Below are positions 22,348 to 35,202 of a stretch of DNA of 64,000 nucleotides, piece after piece (position 1 is the first letter of the stretch; the number at the start of each line of letters is the position of its first letter). The notes beneath the pieces were generated by a model. The model was not told the DNA's origin. It made no database searches and saw only the letters and a list, made by a program, of their open reading frames with translations. The stretch is from Adiantum capillus-veneris. Its lineage: Eukaryota; Streptophyta; Polypodiopsida; Polypodiales; Pteridaceae. A program made the position numbers and the translations under genes. The stretch is from positions 98,208,842-98,272,841 of the forward strand of contig CM043953.1 of assembly GCA_014529385.2 (NCBI GenBank), read 5' to 3'.

Positions 22348-25300
22348 AGCTTCTCTCTCATGAGTCTATCAACAAGTATGTAGACAAGTTTTGGGATTTA
22401 CATCTCAAAGCTACTGTCTTTCAAAAGATAGACTTTGCCGAGCAAAGACAGCAATTCTGTGCGGGATTACCTGAAGAGATGGCCGAATACATCAACTCTC
22501 AACGGCCCGGTACTATTACCGAAGTAATCCACCACACCATGGTTGCTTCACGCATCAATTTCCATCAAGGGGCTAGACGTAATGTCAAGCCCATGGAAAA
22601 CAAAGATAAAAATGATGCAAAGGGGAAATCCAATGCTCAAAATAATTCCCAAGGCACTTCCAACAACAACAATCGGTCCAAGGAGAAGGGAGTTTACAAA
22701 GGTAAAAACAAACTCTCTCCTGAAGAGCTTGAAGCTTTTCGCAAAGACCATAAGTGTTTCAAGTGTGGAGAGCAAGGACATGGCTATCGTTCTTGCCCCA
22801 AGAAGAATACTCGCAATGAGACTCCTAGAGCTTCCACCATCGAAGCTCCAAAAGAGGATACTCATTGCAAAGGATCATCACTCCCCTATGCTTGGGGAAA
22901 GGTAAGAGAGCATGATGCCTTCATCTTGTTTGACCCTGTCTCTACTCTTAACTTCATATCAATAGAGTTGGCCACCAAGTTGGGCATTCAAGCTTTTGAG
23001 ATGGGAGATATAGTAGTCACTGATGCAGCTTTCAAGGGACAACAAGCCTCCGTTACTCCCCTTATTGGGAAGTTGAGGCTTCATGTCCAAAGCTATGTCG
23101 ACAAAGAAGACTTCTTCATCTCTCCTCTCCAACATCAGGATGTTATCCTAGGGGCACCATGGTTTGATCGCATGGCTGCCAACATGAAGTTCCCTGAAAG
23201 GAGAATTTACTTCACTTACAGGGGAAAGAACATGTATATAGATGCTAGAGAGCGTGGTTGCACTATTCCACTTGTAAATCCTCTTTCTTTTGATAAGTCA
23301 ATCAAGAGCTCAGTTTCTGCGTACATGATTTTTGTCAAAGAGTCTCCAAAAGATACTAATGTTTCATCAAATGTAAATGATAGGAATCAAGAAGAGTTAG
23401 ACTTGTCTAATTTTCTAAAAAGATTCCAAGATGTGTTCATCGATGATATCCTTATGGACTTACCTCCAAAACTAGGGGATGATGACCATCGTATTGAGCT
23501 CCTTCCTGGAAGCTCACCACCTAACAAGCCTCCTTATCGAGTCTCACAAGCTCAACAAGAGGAGATCATGAGGCAAGTACAAGAGCTAGTAGACAAAGGG
23601 ATGGTGAGGCCTAGTTCCTCTCCCTTTTGTTCTCCAGTCCTTTTAGTGCAAAAGAAAGATGGTACATACCATATGTGTGTGGACTATCAAGCACTAAACC
23701 ATATCACTATCAAAAATAGATTTCCCGTACCTCGGGTAGAAGATCTGTTTGATAAGCTACAAGGCTCTACCTACTTCAGTAGGATTGACCTTAAGAGTGG
23801 CTATCATCAAATAAGGATAGTGGATGAAGATATCTTAAAGACCGCGTTTCGCACAACGTTTGGTCTTTATGAATATCTAGTCATGCCTTTTGGCTTGACT
23901 AATGCACCAGCTACGTTCAATCGTTTGATGGAGAAATTTTTTAGACCATATCGAAAATTCACTGGAGTGTTCTTTGATGATATCATCATCTACTCCAAGT
24001 CTTTGGAGGAACATAAGCAGCATCTCCAAGTGATTTTTCAAGCATTGAGGGAGAACAAGCTTTATCTCAACCAAAAGAAAAGCGAATTCTTCCTTCAAGA
24101 GATTCAATACTTAGGTCATATTATCTCTAAAGATGGTATCCAAATGGATCCATCAAAGTTAGAGGTAATAAAAGCATGGCCTAACCCAAGAAATCTACAT
24201 GAGCTAAGAAGCTTTATTGGTATGTGTGCGTACTATAGACGCTTCATAGCAAAATTCTCTCAAGTAGCAGGACCACTCCACGACTTAACTAAGAAGAACG
24301 TTAAGTTTGTATGGACTGCTAAGGAGCAAAATTCTTTTGAAAAACTCAAAGAGAAGCTTACTTCCCAACCAGTCCTCGTGCTTCCGGATCTCTCAAAGCC
24401 ATTTGAGGTCCAATGTGATACTTGTGGTGATTGCCTTGGAGCGGTTTTGCTTCAAGAAGGGCATGCCATAGCATATGAGAGCCGAAGGCTGAATGGTGAT
24501 GAACGAGTCTTGGGCATTTATGAGAAAGAGCTTTTAGCTATTCTACATGCCCTAGACACATGGAAGCACTACCTATTGGGGACTCCATTTATCCTACGAA
24601 CCGACCACCAAAGTCTCAAGTATTTCATGATGCAAACCAAGCTTTCCGACAAACAAATGAGGTGGGAAAATTTTCTTTCGCAATTTAATTTCCATATTGC
24701 TCACATAGCTGGTAAGCACAATCAAGTTGCCGATGCACTTTCACGACGACCAAAAGTTAATGCGGTGTCTATAGCTACTCACAATGATCTATCCTCTATG
24801 ATAGATGAGTATGCTACTGACCCTGACTTTAGAGACATAATGTCAGCCCTTGCTTTGGGGAAGAAAGAGGAACCATTCACCTTGCAGGATGGTTATCTTC
24901 TCCACGGCAATAGGCTACGTGTTACTCATTCCCTTCGTGAGAAGGTTATGTATGAATCCCATGCTCCTCCATATGCAGGGCATAGAGGCATTCAACCTAC
25001 TCTCCGAGGAGTAGAGACGTATTTCTATTGGCCTACCATGAAAGTGGACATACAAGAGTATGTTTCAAAATGTGTAGTATGCCAAAAGACCAAGTATGAT
25101 AAAGGGAAGCAACCTGGATTACTCCAGCCATTGCCTATTCCAAATTCACCATGGGAGAGTATATCCATGGATTTCATCTTTGGATTGCCCAAGTCTATCC
25201 ATGGGAATACAGGAATATGGACAATAGTCGACAGGTTTAGCAAGCAAGCACATTTCATTCCTGTCAAAAAGACTATTAAGGCACACCAAATGGCAACTCT

Positions 25301-25835
25301 CTTCATATCTCAGATTTTCAAGCACCATGGATTACCCACATCCATCGTGTCAGATAGAGATCCTAGAATGACCAGTAATTTTTGGAAAGGTCTCTTTGAA
25401 AATCTAGAAACAAAATTGAATTTCTCTTCGGCCTATCACCCACAAACGGATGGCCAAAGTGAGATAGCCAATCTTACGATACTCGATCTACTCAAAACTT
25501 ATGTTATCGAAGTAGATCAACGCTCACAATGGGAAAAGTATTTACCGCTAGTAGAGTATGCCTACAATAATACTGTACATACTTCTACGGAGAAAGCACC
25601 TTTCGAGATCATAGAGGGAAGACCTAAAAGTCCCTTGCTACTGAAAGTACATGGGAAGATCTTCGCCGCCGATGAGTATAGCCGTGACCTACAAGAATCT
25701 TTTCAAAATATTAGGGAGGCTATAGCCATCTCTCAACAAAGGCAAAAAGCTGTTGCTGATAAGCACAGAAGAGCCTTAATGTTCAAAGAAAATGATTGGG
25801 TCTTACTCAAGTTTCCTAAGGCTCGATTAAGGTAA
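22263..25835 (+). pseudogene. pol: gag C-terminus and pol (PR-RT-RH-INT) up to nonsense codon
   Basis: The open frame is 1190 codons; true homology starts near 22290. It contains a CCHC zinc knuckle at residues 165-178 (CFKCGEQGHGYRSC). The protease follows with Asp224 in FDPVST, where most families have D-S/T-G. RT has YFSRIDLKSGYHQIRI and the FFDD catalytic pair (Asp572-573). RNase H begins at Asp719 (QCDTCGD), with the later ELLAILHAL. Integrase has an HHCC zinc site (about residues 900-945) and a DDE triad at about Asp970, Asp1031 and Glu1067, with D-x35-E spacing. The frame ends at TAA 25833-25835, but coding continues in the same frame beyond it. The polyprotein would copy element RNA to DNA and insert it. 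Confidence 0.95.
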
Positions 25836-26249
25836 ACGACAGGCAAAAATCCTACGGGCCATCAAAAGTATTATGCTAAACTAGCAAAAAGATACTATGG
25901 TCCTTTCCAAATCTTGAAGCCTATCAATGAGACGGCTTATCAACTCAAGTTGCCCAACCATTGGCTTATACACAATGCCTTTCATGTAAGCTTACTTAAG
26001 CCCTACAAAGGAGAGCCACCAATTGAACCAATTATTGAAGACCCTCCCGAAGTCGAAGACCAAGAAGAGGTGCTACAACCCGAAGCTATCCTTCGGCATG
26101 AAGACAAGGTACTACGACATGGTAAGATAATTCGACGGTATCTTATTAAGTTCAAAAATTATCCTTTTGAAGATGCTAAATGGATGCAAGGAGTACAACT
26201 TAAGGATAGTATGAACCTTGTCAATGCTTACAATGCTACATTAGAGTAA
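25836..26249 (+). pseudogene. pol: pol C-terminus: integrase GPY/F module and chromodomain
   Basis: It is in the same frame as the preceding pol segment and separated from it only by one TAA. It encodes YYGPFQILKPINETAYQLKL, the integrase GPY/F module, then HNAFHVSLLKPYKG, a Pro/Glu linker, and a chromodomain-like end (ILRHEDKVLRHGKIIRRYLI, then KFKNYPFEDAKW). Chromodomains at this place define chromoviruses and are thought to steer insertion towards particular chromatin. The canonical Trp after the glycine-like turn is retained as AKWMQ. The natural stop is TAA at 26247-26249. Confidence 0.92.
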
Positions 26250-26608
26250 GCAAATGTACAAATTTCTTTTAAATGACTCATGTTTTTGTCTTATATGACT
26301 AGTCCTCTTTTTAATTGTGCACAAATTTAACTAGTATGCATGCTTAGAATCATGTTTGTGATGACGACGTCTCTCAAACACCAAGTAGAATTTGTCACTC
26401 TACTTTGGGAGAATGAAATGGACTAAAGAGCAGACATGCTTGCGGCAGCTATGTCTCCCAAGCACCAAATGGATTAGTCATCCATCTTGGAAAGATGTCG
26501 TAGGGTAAAAAGGGATCCTTTACCCGCTAAGTACAATTGACTAATGACTAAGACTTTATCTCTTCTACCACATAGTCGAGGACGACTATGATTTCAAGAG
26601 AGAGGTAA
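26250..26608 (+). other. 3' untranslated leader and purine tract of chromovirus
   Basis: Non-coding part between pol and the 3' LTR, ending in the purine-rich AAGAGAGAGGTAA that would prime plus-strand DNA. Confidence 0.8.
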
Positions 26609-28216
26609 TGTCATAAAATCTAATATCTAACCAACCCAAATGATTTTCTCATATTAAATTGATCACTTAATGTGGGAGAATAAACGAGAACAAGTGTTAA
26701 GATATAGATATGTGCTTATAGATCTATCTCAACACGGGGCCAATGGTAAAGGGGCCCAAAAGGGAGATGGTCTATCAAAGAGCAAGGCTAACCAATGGAG
26801 CATAAGACCTTAGGGTTAGCTTCATTGAAGACCTCCAATAAATGTGTGTAAAAGTCCTTTGACCTTAGGTAAGCTAGGGCTGAGCTTGAGGTGGGAACCC
26901 GGCCCAAGCTCGAGGTGCTTGTCCTGCTTGAGGTGCTTGTCGTGCTTGAGGTTTTTGTCATGCTTGAGGTGCTTGACTGGCTCCATGCTTGAGGTGCTTG
27001 ACTTGCTGCATGATTAAGGTACTTGAGGTGCCTTGAGAAGCTTGCCTGAGATGCTTGTGGGAACACCCCCTAGTTCAAGTGCTTTGTCATGTTTGGTGAG
27101 TAAGGTGCTTGATCACCTAAAGTCAAAAGCATTCCTACAAGAGGGGGGGCGAGCCCTTTTCCTAGGGGCTAGAGAGAGAACACCCACTCACACACACAAG
27201 GGAAGCCCCAACTTGAACAGGCAGCAATGACACATGTCAGGCCCCTACCCATGTTACCTTCATGTGTTGCTTGAAGCCTATTGGCTAAGCTTCAAAGGGG
27301 TCCAATGATAAATTACATGAATTATCTAATTGTTTTAGCATTTATCTAGCCCTCTCTCTCAAAAAGGAAAGGGGGACACTTGTCTCAAGGCTACCCCTAC
27401 TGCTTGTAATGCCTCCTGCTCATGATTGGCTAGGCCTGGGAGGGTCCAATGAGCTTCAAGCATGAGCTACAAGGGGGGGTCGACCCAAGCTAGCTAGGGG
27501 CTTGCTTGAGGGGTATACTCACCCACACACACTCACAATCACTCTCATTGTGTGCTATGCAAAGTGCAAGAGCTCCCTCTCCAAGCAAGTAGAGGTTGAG
27601 AGCCTACACCAACACTCTTGGCTATGGAGTGCAAATCCAACCAAGAGCCATGCTTCAATGCTTGAGCTTGTCATCTCCTTCTTCTTCATTACTATGCTAT
27701 TATGTATGCTAGCAACACGAGTATGATAAGTGAGGAACTAGTTCTTTCTCCTATGAAATGTTTCTTCTTCCTCTTCCCTACCCTCATTCCCTGCTAGCTC
27801 TCTCCACCTTCAAAGGTGTTTGAGGTCTTGGGACTGAGGCATGGGATAATTAAAGCTTTCTTCAAGTTCATGTTATGCTATGATTGTGATGCATAAAGCT
27901 TTCCATCTTCATTGCATCACCTAGGTCATAAGGAACACAAAGAATGTATTGTAACAAGTCTCTCTTAATGGGAGAAATCATAATACAAATGCCTATTGGA
28001 GGGGGGACCGGCTCCACATAAATCCGGTCCTCAACTGTTGTCATGTTCTCTAAATTCTCTCTCTTGCAAAAGTATTGTTCATGCCAAGTTAACTAATTGC
28101 TATGATTATGTTGCTATCTTCAATTATGTCTACCCGCTATGCTCACAAAGTTATTTCTCGAAATTATTCGCATTAATTTCCGCTATTCTCAAGTTGAATA
28201 GGCTAATTCCATTACA
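26609..28216 (+). repeat. 3' LTR of chromovirus
   Basis: It runs from TGTCATAAAA to ATTACA, 1608 bp, the same length as the 5' LTR with few substitutions. It is followed at once by GCTCA. Confidence 0.95.
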
Positions 28217-28221
28217 GCTCA

Positions 28222-28870
28222 TTAGTCTTAGACTCTTAGTGATTGACTTAATACTCCACGCATTTCTAACATGACCTAGGGCTATAATTAGGCTTTTAGT
28301 CCTTTAGTCCATTTGCCATAAATACTCTCATGATGGAAGAAATAAAAAAGTGCTAAAAAAATGAAACAACGAAGCAAAAAATTGTCCAAAAAGAGTAGCA
28401 AAAATGCTACTAAACACATGAAAATCAAATGTATATGTTATGCTTGTGTCTATGTGAGGCCTAGCGCCTTATTGGCACTTGGCAGGTGAGAGGAATCACC
28501 TTGTCTTGCTTGGTCAAGGATCTAAACCGATGCCCTAGGCTGATAGGGGTTAGCCATCACTTTGGTAGACTAGTAGATTCTTAGAACACCTCCTTGAGGG
28601 TTCAAGGAGCCGAGAGTCGTAGCTAGACTTTCTTTGGGGTGGTAGCCTTCTATTGTGCTTTACTTTTTTCTATGAAATGTTAAACAAAAAACTTCCATGA
28701 GCTTCAAAAAGCTCAGACAATGTACTAATAGATTATGAGATTTTTAATAGCCCGTAGACTTGATAGACTTGGATGCTTTATTAAGTTTAGTTATATAGTT
28801 TTTAGGCTAGTAGGTTTATGAACTTGTGTTAGCCTAGGGTCATAATTGATTGCTTGTGTTTCATGCATAA
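28222..28870. other. Spacer between two nested LTR elements, nothing recognised
   Basis: AT-rich sequence without coding frames. It is the pre-existing DNA into which both the chromovirus (left) and the Athila-like element (right) inserted. It should continue at 38660 once the latter is removed. Confidence 0.5.
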
Positions 28871-28875
28871 AACTT

Positions 28876-29439
28876 TGTGCACGTCTGTTGCATGTGCAAT
28901 GCAAGGAACTTGGCGATACACTGTGTGCGAGCCACAAATGGCTCCAAGCACGCAACTAGCCTAAACTAATACGCTCAAAGATGATGGTGGTGTGTCACTC
29001 ACCACTCTACGCTTGCTGTTGTGGAGGATTCCTTGTCACGAAGAAGAAGGAGACGTCGTTGCGCCACGCTCAACTGCTTCGCCGCCACCGTGCCGTCGTC
29101 GCAATGCTCGATCGCACTCTCTCTCTTTCACGCATACACACACACACAAGGAGATGAAGAAGAAGAAGATGGAAATGGAGCAAGAGCACTCTTCAATTTC
29201 ACAAATGATAGAATGAGTGAATTTTAGGTTTAGTTAACTTTTATATGAGCTCGCCCCATTCACACTTGGGCTCCCATGCTTAGCCAACTAATCCCTTGAT
29301 TGTTCCAGTTAGAGTGCACCTCTCATCGGCGATCACTCTTACCCTTTTTCTATTGGACCGACAAGCCCGGTACCTGACTCTACCAAATAAATAATACGAC
29401 GTCTGTCTTAGGTGATAGGAATGTGCGTGAGGGTTAACA
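28876..29439 (-). repeat. 3' LTR of Athila/Tat-like element
   Basis: The LTR is 564 bp and on minus begins TGTTAACCCTCACGC at 29439. It contains a GAAGAAGGAGACG block and a CACACACACA tract, and is homologous to 37864-38654 apart from the insertion there. Confidence 0.9.
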
Positions 29440-29452
29440 TGCCCCCCTTCCT

Positions 29453-31660
29453 GATGTAGATTCCGTCCTCGGAAGCTATTGAGTTGAAGCTCGTTCATCG
29501 AGGTGGAAGAGCATTTGAGATTAATGTCCTTAGCCTTCTTCATACACTTCAAAATAAAATGACATTGGCACAGTAATTGCATTCTCATATACAATTAAAA
29601 AGCATAAGCAGTTGTAGGCAGACAATTTGATTGGTAACAAAATTTTAAATTATTTACCAGCAATAAACATTAAATTGCAATATAATCAAACTCATAAACA
29701 ATTGTAAAGGTAAAAAAATAAACAAGTATGGGGTCGCTAATTTAACGGCCAATTTAACGGCAAGCTTCTCAATTTTCTCTGGTCAATTAAGTTTTTTAAT
29801 CGCGAGAGCCAAGTATTTCATGTCTGAGGCCTGACTAGAGGCTATACCTAGAAGACCTCATAGTTAAGCTACAATAAAAGGAATTGCTCATGAAATCATC
29901 GCCTGACTTATTTCCTTTTCTTTGACCCCCCAAAAGTATTTTCTCATTGATTTACTTTTGATGTGTGTGCTTATTTTGTATGCCTTGGGTTTTTTGCTTT
30001 TTAAGGAAAAGCGCCTACATTGGGAACCTCTAGGGCTGTAGTACCATAGGTGATACATGTGAGTGAAGTACCAAATCAAGCTAAGATTTCTCTTTCAGCT
30101 TAAGATTTTACATTGTGGCACTTTGATTTTTTTTTTTGGGTTCGTTTTCAGCATTTTAATTTTGTAACTTTGGGGGGTCATATAACACTGTTACCCTCCC
30201 CAGGCTCATCACATTAGTAAACTCCCTTTATAATACTTAAGCTAAAGGTCAATAGGGACTAAGGCCACTAGAAAGCCCTAGTACATTGCAGACAATGCTG
30301 CCTAAATCGGATTAAGAACCTAAGTAACCATAGATTATTAGGAAGGCATTCCCCATGGTATTGAAAGAAGATCTCTAACACCTAGCTTGGTCAAACTAGC
30401 TTAGTCGGACTGCTTGATTTTTAAACCTAGACAATTGATTATGACAAAAATTACATTGAATTTAATGGTTGATACTAAGCAAATGCGTTGAATATTATGC
30501 TACCAATCACAATTAAAACAGACAAACATGGATGCAAAAAGATAAGGGGCAATGCTAATGGACAAGACACACCTGTTTGTGTTGATGGTTGTGCTTGATT
30601 TGAAGTGTGAAACGAGAGAAATATTCCATGAAGGTCCAAATCCTAACAAAAGCAACAAGTTCCTGTACACACGAGAAAACACAAAGAATACCTCTAGGAG
30701 GCACATCAGTGGGAAGAAAGAACTTTGCTAATCACTAGACTCTAAAATAGAAACACTCCTATCGTACTAATCCTACCTACCCTCCATCACTCGAGTGATG
30801 AGGATCAAAGGTGTTTGATGACATAGGTTTTTGTTTCAATGTATCGGATGTGAATGTGTATGTCTGGGTCAATGTTTTGACTTTTATTGCACATACTCGT
30901 TTGCTAATTGCTCTTGCTCTTTATTACTTTTGTTTTTTGTGAGTATAAATATTTATATATACATTCTCTAAGATTGGGAGATTGAGAGGTCAAGGAGGAA
31001 GGTTGAGAGAGAAATAATTCAATAGGATGACGTGAATGAAGACTTCCCTCCTTCCTTGAGTAGGTCATACTGTTTGAAATGTGCTCGTCACCCTTTGAAA
31101 CCAATTGTTCTAGTTGGTAATAGGTGATGATTTTTTCGATTAGTTTTCTATTACCTTAGGTGCCTCATCGAGTTGCAAGGGTGGTAAGGTACTCTCCCAG
31201 GATCAAACTTGAAGTGGCTCATCAGGTGATTCTTGAATACTGGGAGGTGTGGATTCCTTTGTAGCTTTATGGAGGTCTACTATTGTAGGTGGAGGATGTG
31301 GAGAAGATTTTACCTCGATGGATGCATTACATGAGGAGCTAGAAGCTTCATGGGACTCCCCCCTTCCTGAGCTAGGTGGAACAAATCGTTCTTTCTTCGG
31401 TACCCAAACTAGCTCTGGAGCGGGTGTGTAGCATTCTGTGATTTTTTTTTTCGCGATTATTGATTCATTTTGGAGCTACAGGATTGGGCATACATGGGTC
31501 AGGTGACAGGTAAGAACACAATCTACGTTTTGGCACCCAGATTTGATAATTTCCTTGATAGTAGCCTTGGGCTTCCAATAGTCGTTTAGGAATCCAACGC
31601 CACATTTTCTTACATTTCTTGGGAGTGAGTGGGATGTTTCTTACAAGGTGTCAAAAATGT
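29453..31660 (-). other. Internal 3' region where pol would be expected
   Basis: About 2.2 kb without any RT, RNase H or integrase motif in six frames. Only short frames occur. Pol has been lost by deletion or replaced. Confidence 0.6.
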
Positions 31661-31666
31661 GGGATT

Positions 31667-33606
31667 CTATTTTTTAGCATCAATCACGGTCGTTAAAGAA
31701 GATTTAGGGACCCACTTGTATGTTTTCTTTGTTATATTAGGATGAGTCTTGTCAGAAGCTATATGCATTGCTTGTAGCATATTTAAGGGTACAGGCATTT
31801 CATCCCCCTCAGGTGTTACCCAGGTCATCCCCCTCTTTCCCCAAGTGTCTATGGTTGCTGCTAGGTGGACCCAATCCACATTGTTCGACTCAGTCATCCC
31901 AGGTAGTACATCCATATAAGGAAAATCTTCCACAACATCAGTGTCCGCTTTACACGTGTAACAATACTGCAATGGGGCCGAGTGAACTGTGGTGTCAGAT
32001 CTATGATCAATTATTAACCTGTTTCCTAGAGGATGTGCTCGACCAATCACAAGATCCACTCGAATGACAGAATCTTGGAACCGCAAGTAGACATGGTTTT
32101 TAGACCAGTCATGCACCATTTTTGCTTCCCTCATGAAAGGACATCCTAAGATCATCTCCGATGCCATAGTGTGTTTGGAGAAATCCATAACAATGAAGGT
32201 AATCCTTATTTTATGTCCAAAGACCTTGATCTTGAGATCTTCTAGCATCCCAATAGGTTTAACGATAGACCCATTGGCCATCTTCACTACTATGGTTGTG
32301 GTTGCAAGGTGAGGTCTTCCTATAGTTTCCCAGCAATTTTTAGTCACAATACTAACCCCAGCGCCACCATCAAGGATTCCCTTCATAGTTAATCCCTTAG
32401 TAGTGATTGGTATGGTCCCATTTGATTCATCACCCTTAAAGTATTGTCCCAACTTGTTAACAGGTACATCTAGGTTGGGTTGTGGATCTAAGTGTTCCTC
32501 CTCTATTGGCGTCTCCCCAACTCCATCCATCTGTGCAAATTGTGGTAGCCCAAACTTTAGTTCTCCATCGAGGAAGGCTCAAAGAGCTGAGACTAGCTCA
32601 GGGTCTTTATATAGTTTGGACATAATGGTGGTTCCAACTTCTGAAGACATGAAATCCATCAATTTGGCAATGTTTAACGGCACCTTTTGGACCTCAGTCC
32701 CTTGATGTGGGGAATATGGGAACTCCATTTCTTCGATAGGATCAAGTAGTCCCTCTGTAAACATTCTTTCCATCAAGAAGTGAGTACTCCCACTTTCCCA
32801 TGACTTTAAGTCACTTTCTTCTTGGATGACACTAGGTATGGCTAAGGGTCTATGGACTTGGTGAGGTTGTTGTTGTCTAGGAAACATTGTATCTGTAATT
32901 TGGATCTGCCTAGGTGATGATTCTAGATCCCTTTGGGTATCTTCTAGCATCCCAATAGGTTTAATAATAGATCCATTGGCCATCTTCACTACTATGGTTG
33001 TGGTCGCAAGGTGAGGTCTTCCCATAGTTTCCCAGCAATTTTTAGTCACAATGATAACCCCAACGCCACCATCAAGGATTCCCTTCACAGTTAATCCCTT
33101 AGTAGTGATTGGTATGGTCGCATTGGATTCATCACCCTCAAAGTATTTTCCCAACTTGTCAACAGGTATTTCTATAACAAGGTTCTCATCTAGGTTGGGT
33201 TGTGGATCTAAGTGTTCCTCCTCTATTGGCATCTCCCCAGCTCCATCCATCTGTGAAAATTGTGGTAGCCCGAACTTTAGTTCTCCATTGAGGAAGGCTC
33301 GAAGAGCTGAGACTAGCTCAGGGTCTTTATATAGTTTGGACATGATGGTGGTTCTAACTTCTAAAGACATGAAGTCATCAATTTGGAAATGTTTAACAGC
33401 ACATTTTGGACATCAGTCCCTTGACGTGGGGAAGATGGGGTCTCCATTTCTTTGATAGAATCAGGTAGTCCCTCTGGAAACGTTCTTTCCATCAAGAAGT
33501 GAGTATGCCCACTTTCCCATGACTTTAAGACACTTTCTTCTTGGATGACACTAGGTATGGCTAAGGGTCTATGGACTTGGTGAGGTTGTTGTTGAGTAGG
33601 GAACAC
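31667..33606 (-). pseudogene. Retropepsin-type protease segment, tandemly duplicated
   Basis: The frame at 32530-31667 holds a complete-looking aspartic protease: KGILDGGAGVSIVTKNCWE with catalytic Asp in D-G-G, VVKMANGSI, and FSKHTMASEMILGCPFM as the second conserved block. The frame at 33370-32579 repeats the first half (KGILDGGVGVIIVTKNCWE) and then returns to upstream gag-like sequence. A third partial copy lies at 33606-33361. At DNA level a unit at about 32239-32940 is repeated at about 32941-33660, with an 18-bp length difference in the linker. The upstream copies lack the second block, so only the last could fold. Protease would process Gag. Confidence 0.8.
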
Positions 33607-33765
33607 GGTGTCTGTAGTCTAGATCTGCCTAGGTGTTGGTTATAGATCCCTTTGGGTATCTTCTACCAAACTCCTTAATTGCTTGATTCGCTCAATCTCC
33701 TCTATAGGGTTTGGATAAGTTCCTATCTTCTTCTTGGATCCTGGCCATTGTGGATCATGAAGATC

Positions 33766-34816
33766 TTACTTCTTGGTTTCTATCTTAGTGGTCGTTTTGG
33801 TCTCCATGGTTTCACCTGAATCAGAATCCTCTTCAATGTCGTTCAGATATACAGGGTCGTCACCAGTCCCTATGTTGGTCTTTGAACTGGGGTCTGACTT
33901 CGCTGCTTTTTGCGATCTCTTCCTTTGTGTTTTCTTCTTTTTTTGAGATTGGGCAATTGATGCCGTGTCTCTTTCCTCAAGAATATAATTTTGTTTTTGG
34001 AGCATCGATCGTGTGAGTACGTTTACTGGTACCACATGTGTACTTTGTGATGGCTCCTTGATAACCTCAATCAAGTTTAATGGCGTGATCTTCGGTGCAT
34101 TTGGATTATTTGGACATTGGGCAATCAAATGATCTATGCCACATCGATTACACATGAGTATCGACATTGTAGACGTGCTCGCTTGATTGGTTTGCATTAG
34201 TGTGGTGTTCTTTTGTAGCCTAATAGGACAGTCGGCTACATGATGTGGACCTCCACACTCATAGCATTGAAGAGGTGGTCTCTTAGCAATGTAATTGATA
34301 TTTTGGCCTCTTGCCGCAAGAGCAGCTACTTGATATACATGTTTGACTTGTCCCCAATAGTCCTCCATGTAGTATTGTGGACTTTCTTCAAGCACATCCA
34401 TCCCATAGGCAATATTAGGGTCCATATCTTCCTCACAGCCTTCCAAACAAGCAATGGATGACTCACAACTCACTTGATTCACAAAAGTGATTCTCGGATG
34501 TGTTGGTTGTGGTCCTAGCACTGGAGGTGGTAAGGATGTTGTTTGAACAACATTTTGGGCCCTAGGGACCATGTGTTGTGCTGTTTGTTCAAGGTGGGGC
34601 CGACATCAATGCAGGTACTCGAGGTGTGTCTGTCCATGCTAAGGTTGGTCTATTGGCCATCACGCACTTAAATACTATGCAATCCTTAGCTTGATGACCA
34701 TACCTCCCACAGGCATTGCAGTTGCCATTGAATTTTACTCTAAAAGTAGGGCATTCACTAGTACTATGCAGTCCATAGCATATTGAGCACCATTGTTGCT
34801 CCCTTCTTGGATACAT
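33766..34816 (-). pseudogene. gag: Gag C-terminal region with four zinc knuckles
   Basis: Two frames (34816-34589, then 34572-33766 after a frameshift) encode knuckles CSICYGLHSTSEC, CNACGRYGHQAKDC, CYECGGPHHVADC and CNRCGIDHLIAQC. The second has the canonical CX2CX4HX4C spacing; the other three are CX2CX3HX4C, a spacing met in plant Athila/Tat Gag proteins. After them comes a Lys-rich stretch (KKKKTQRKRSQKAAK) and an acidic tail. The region would bind element RNA during packaging. Confidence 0.8.
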
Positions 34817-35202
34817 ATGATTGTTTTACGGAGCATGATTGTCTCTAAGACTCTCTTGAATAGCCTTGGTGAGATCTGCTAAAGTCATCTCCGATATCTT
34901 TGGCTCTTAGCAATAGGCTTTAGGGTCATTGGCTGATGCCCCGATGCTTGCAAGCTAATAGATTTAGGCTCAACAGACACTCTTTCTCCTTGAATCATTA
35001 AATTATCCTCCAATTGGATCGCATTGGTGGTGACTGCTTCCCAAGTGGTGATACCTCTAATGAGTAGGCCATTGTAGATATCCTCATGTCATAATCCCCT
35101 AATGAATCTATCAAGCAATTGATTATTATTGAAGCGCTCATTTGGATTACAACAAGAATTCAAATTCTTCAAGCGACTAATAAAGTCTCTCACCGACTCT
35201 CC

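Larger units (their letters stand above)
19452..28216 (+). mobile_element. Near-complete Ty3/gypsy chromovirus
   Basis: It has two LTRs of equal length (1608 bp each), an initiator tRNA-Met primer site, gag with a CCHC knuckle, PR, RT, RNase H and integrase in gypsy order, a C-terminal chromodomain and a purine tract (AAGAGAGAGGTAA, 26596-26608). The 5-bp target duplication GCTCA flanks it at 19447-19451 and 28217-28221. The LTRs look nearly identical, so the insertion is probably recent. Obvious coding lesions are one frameshift in gag and one nonsense codon near the end of pol. Confidence 0.97.
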
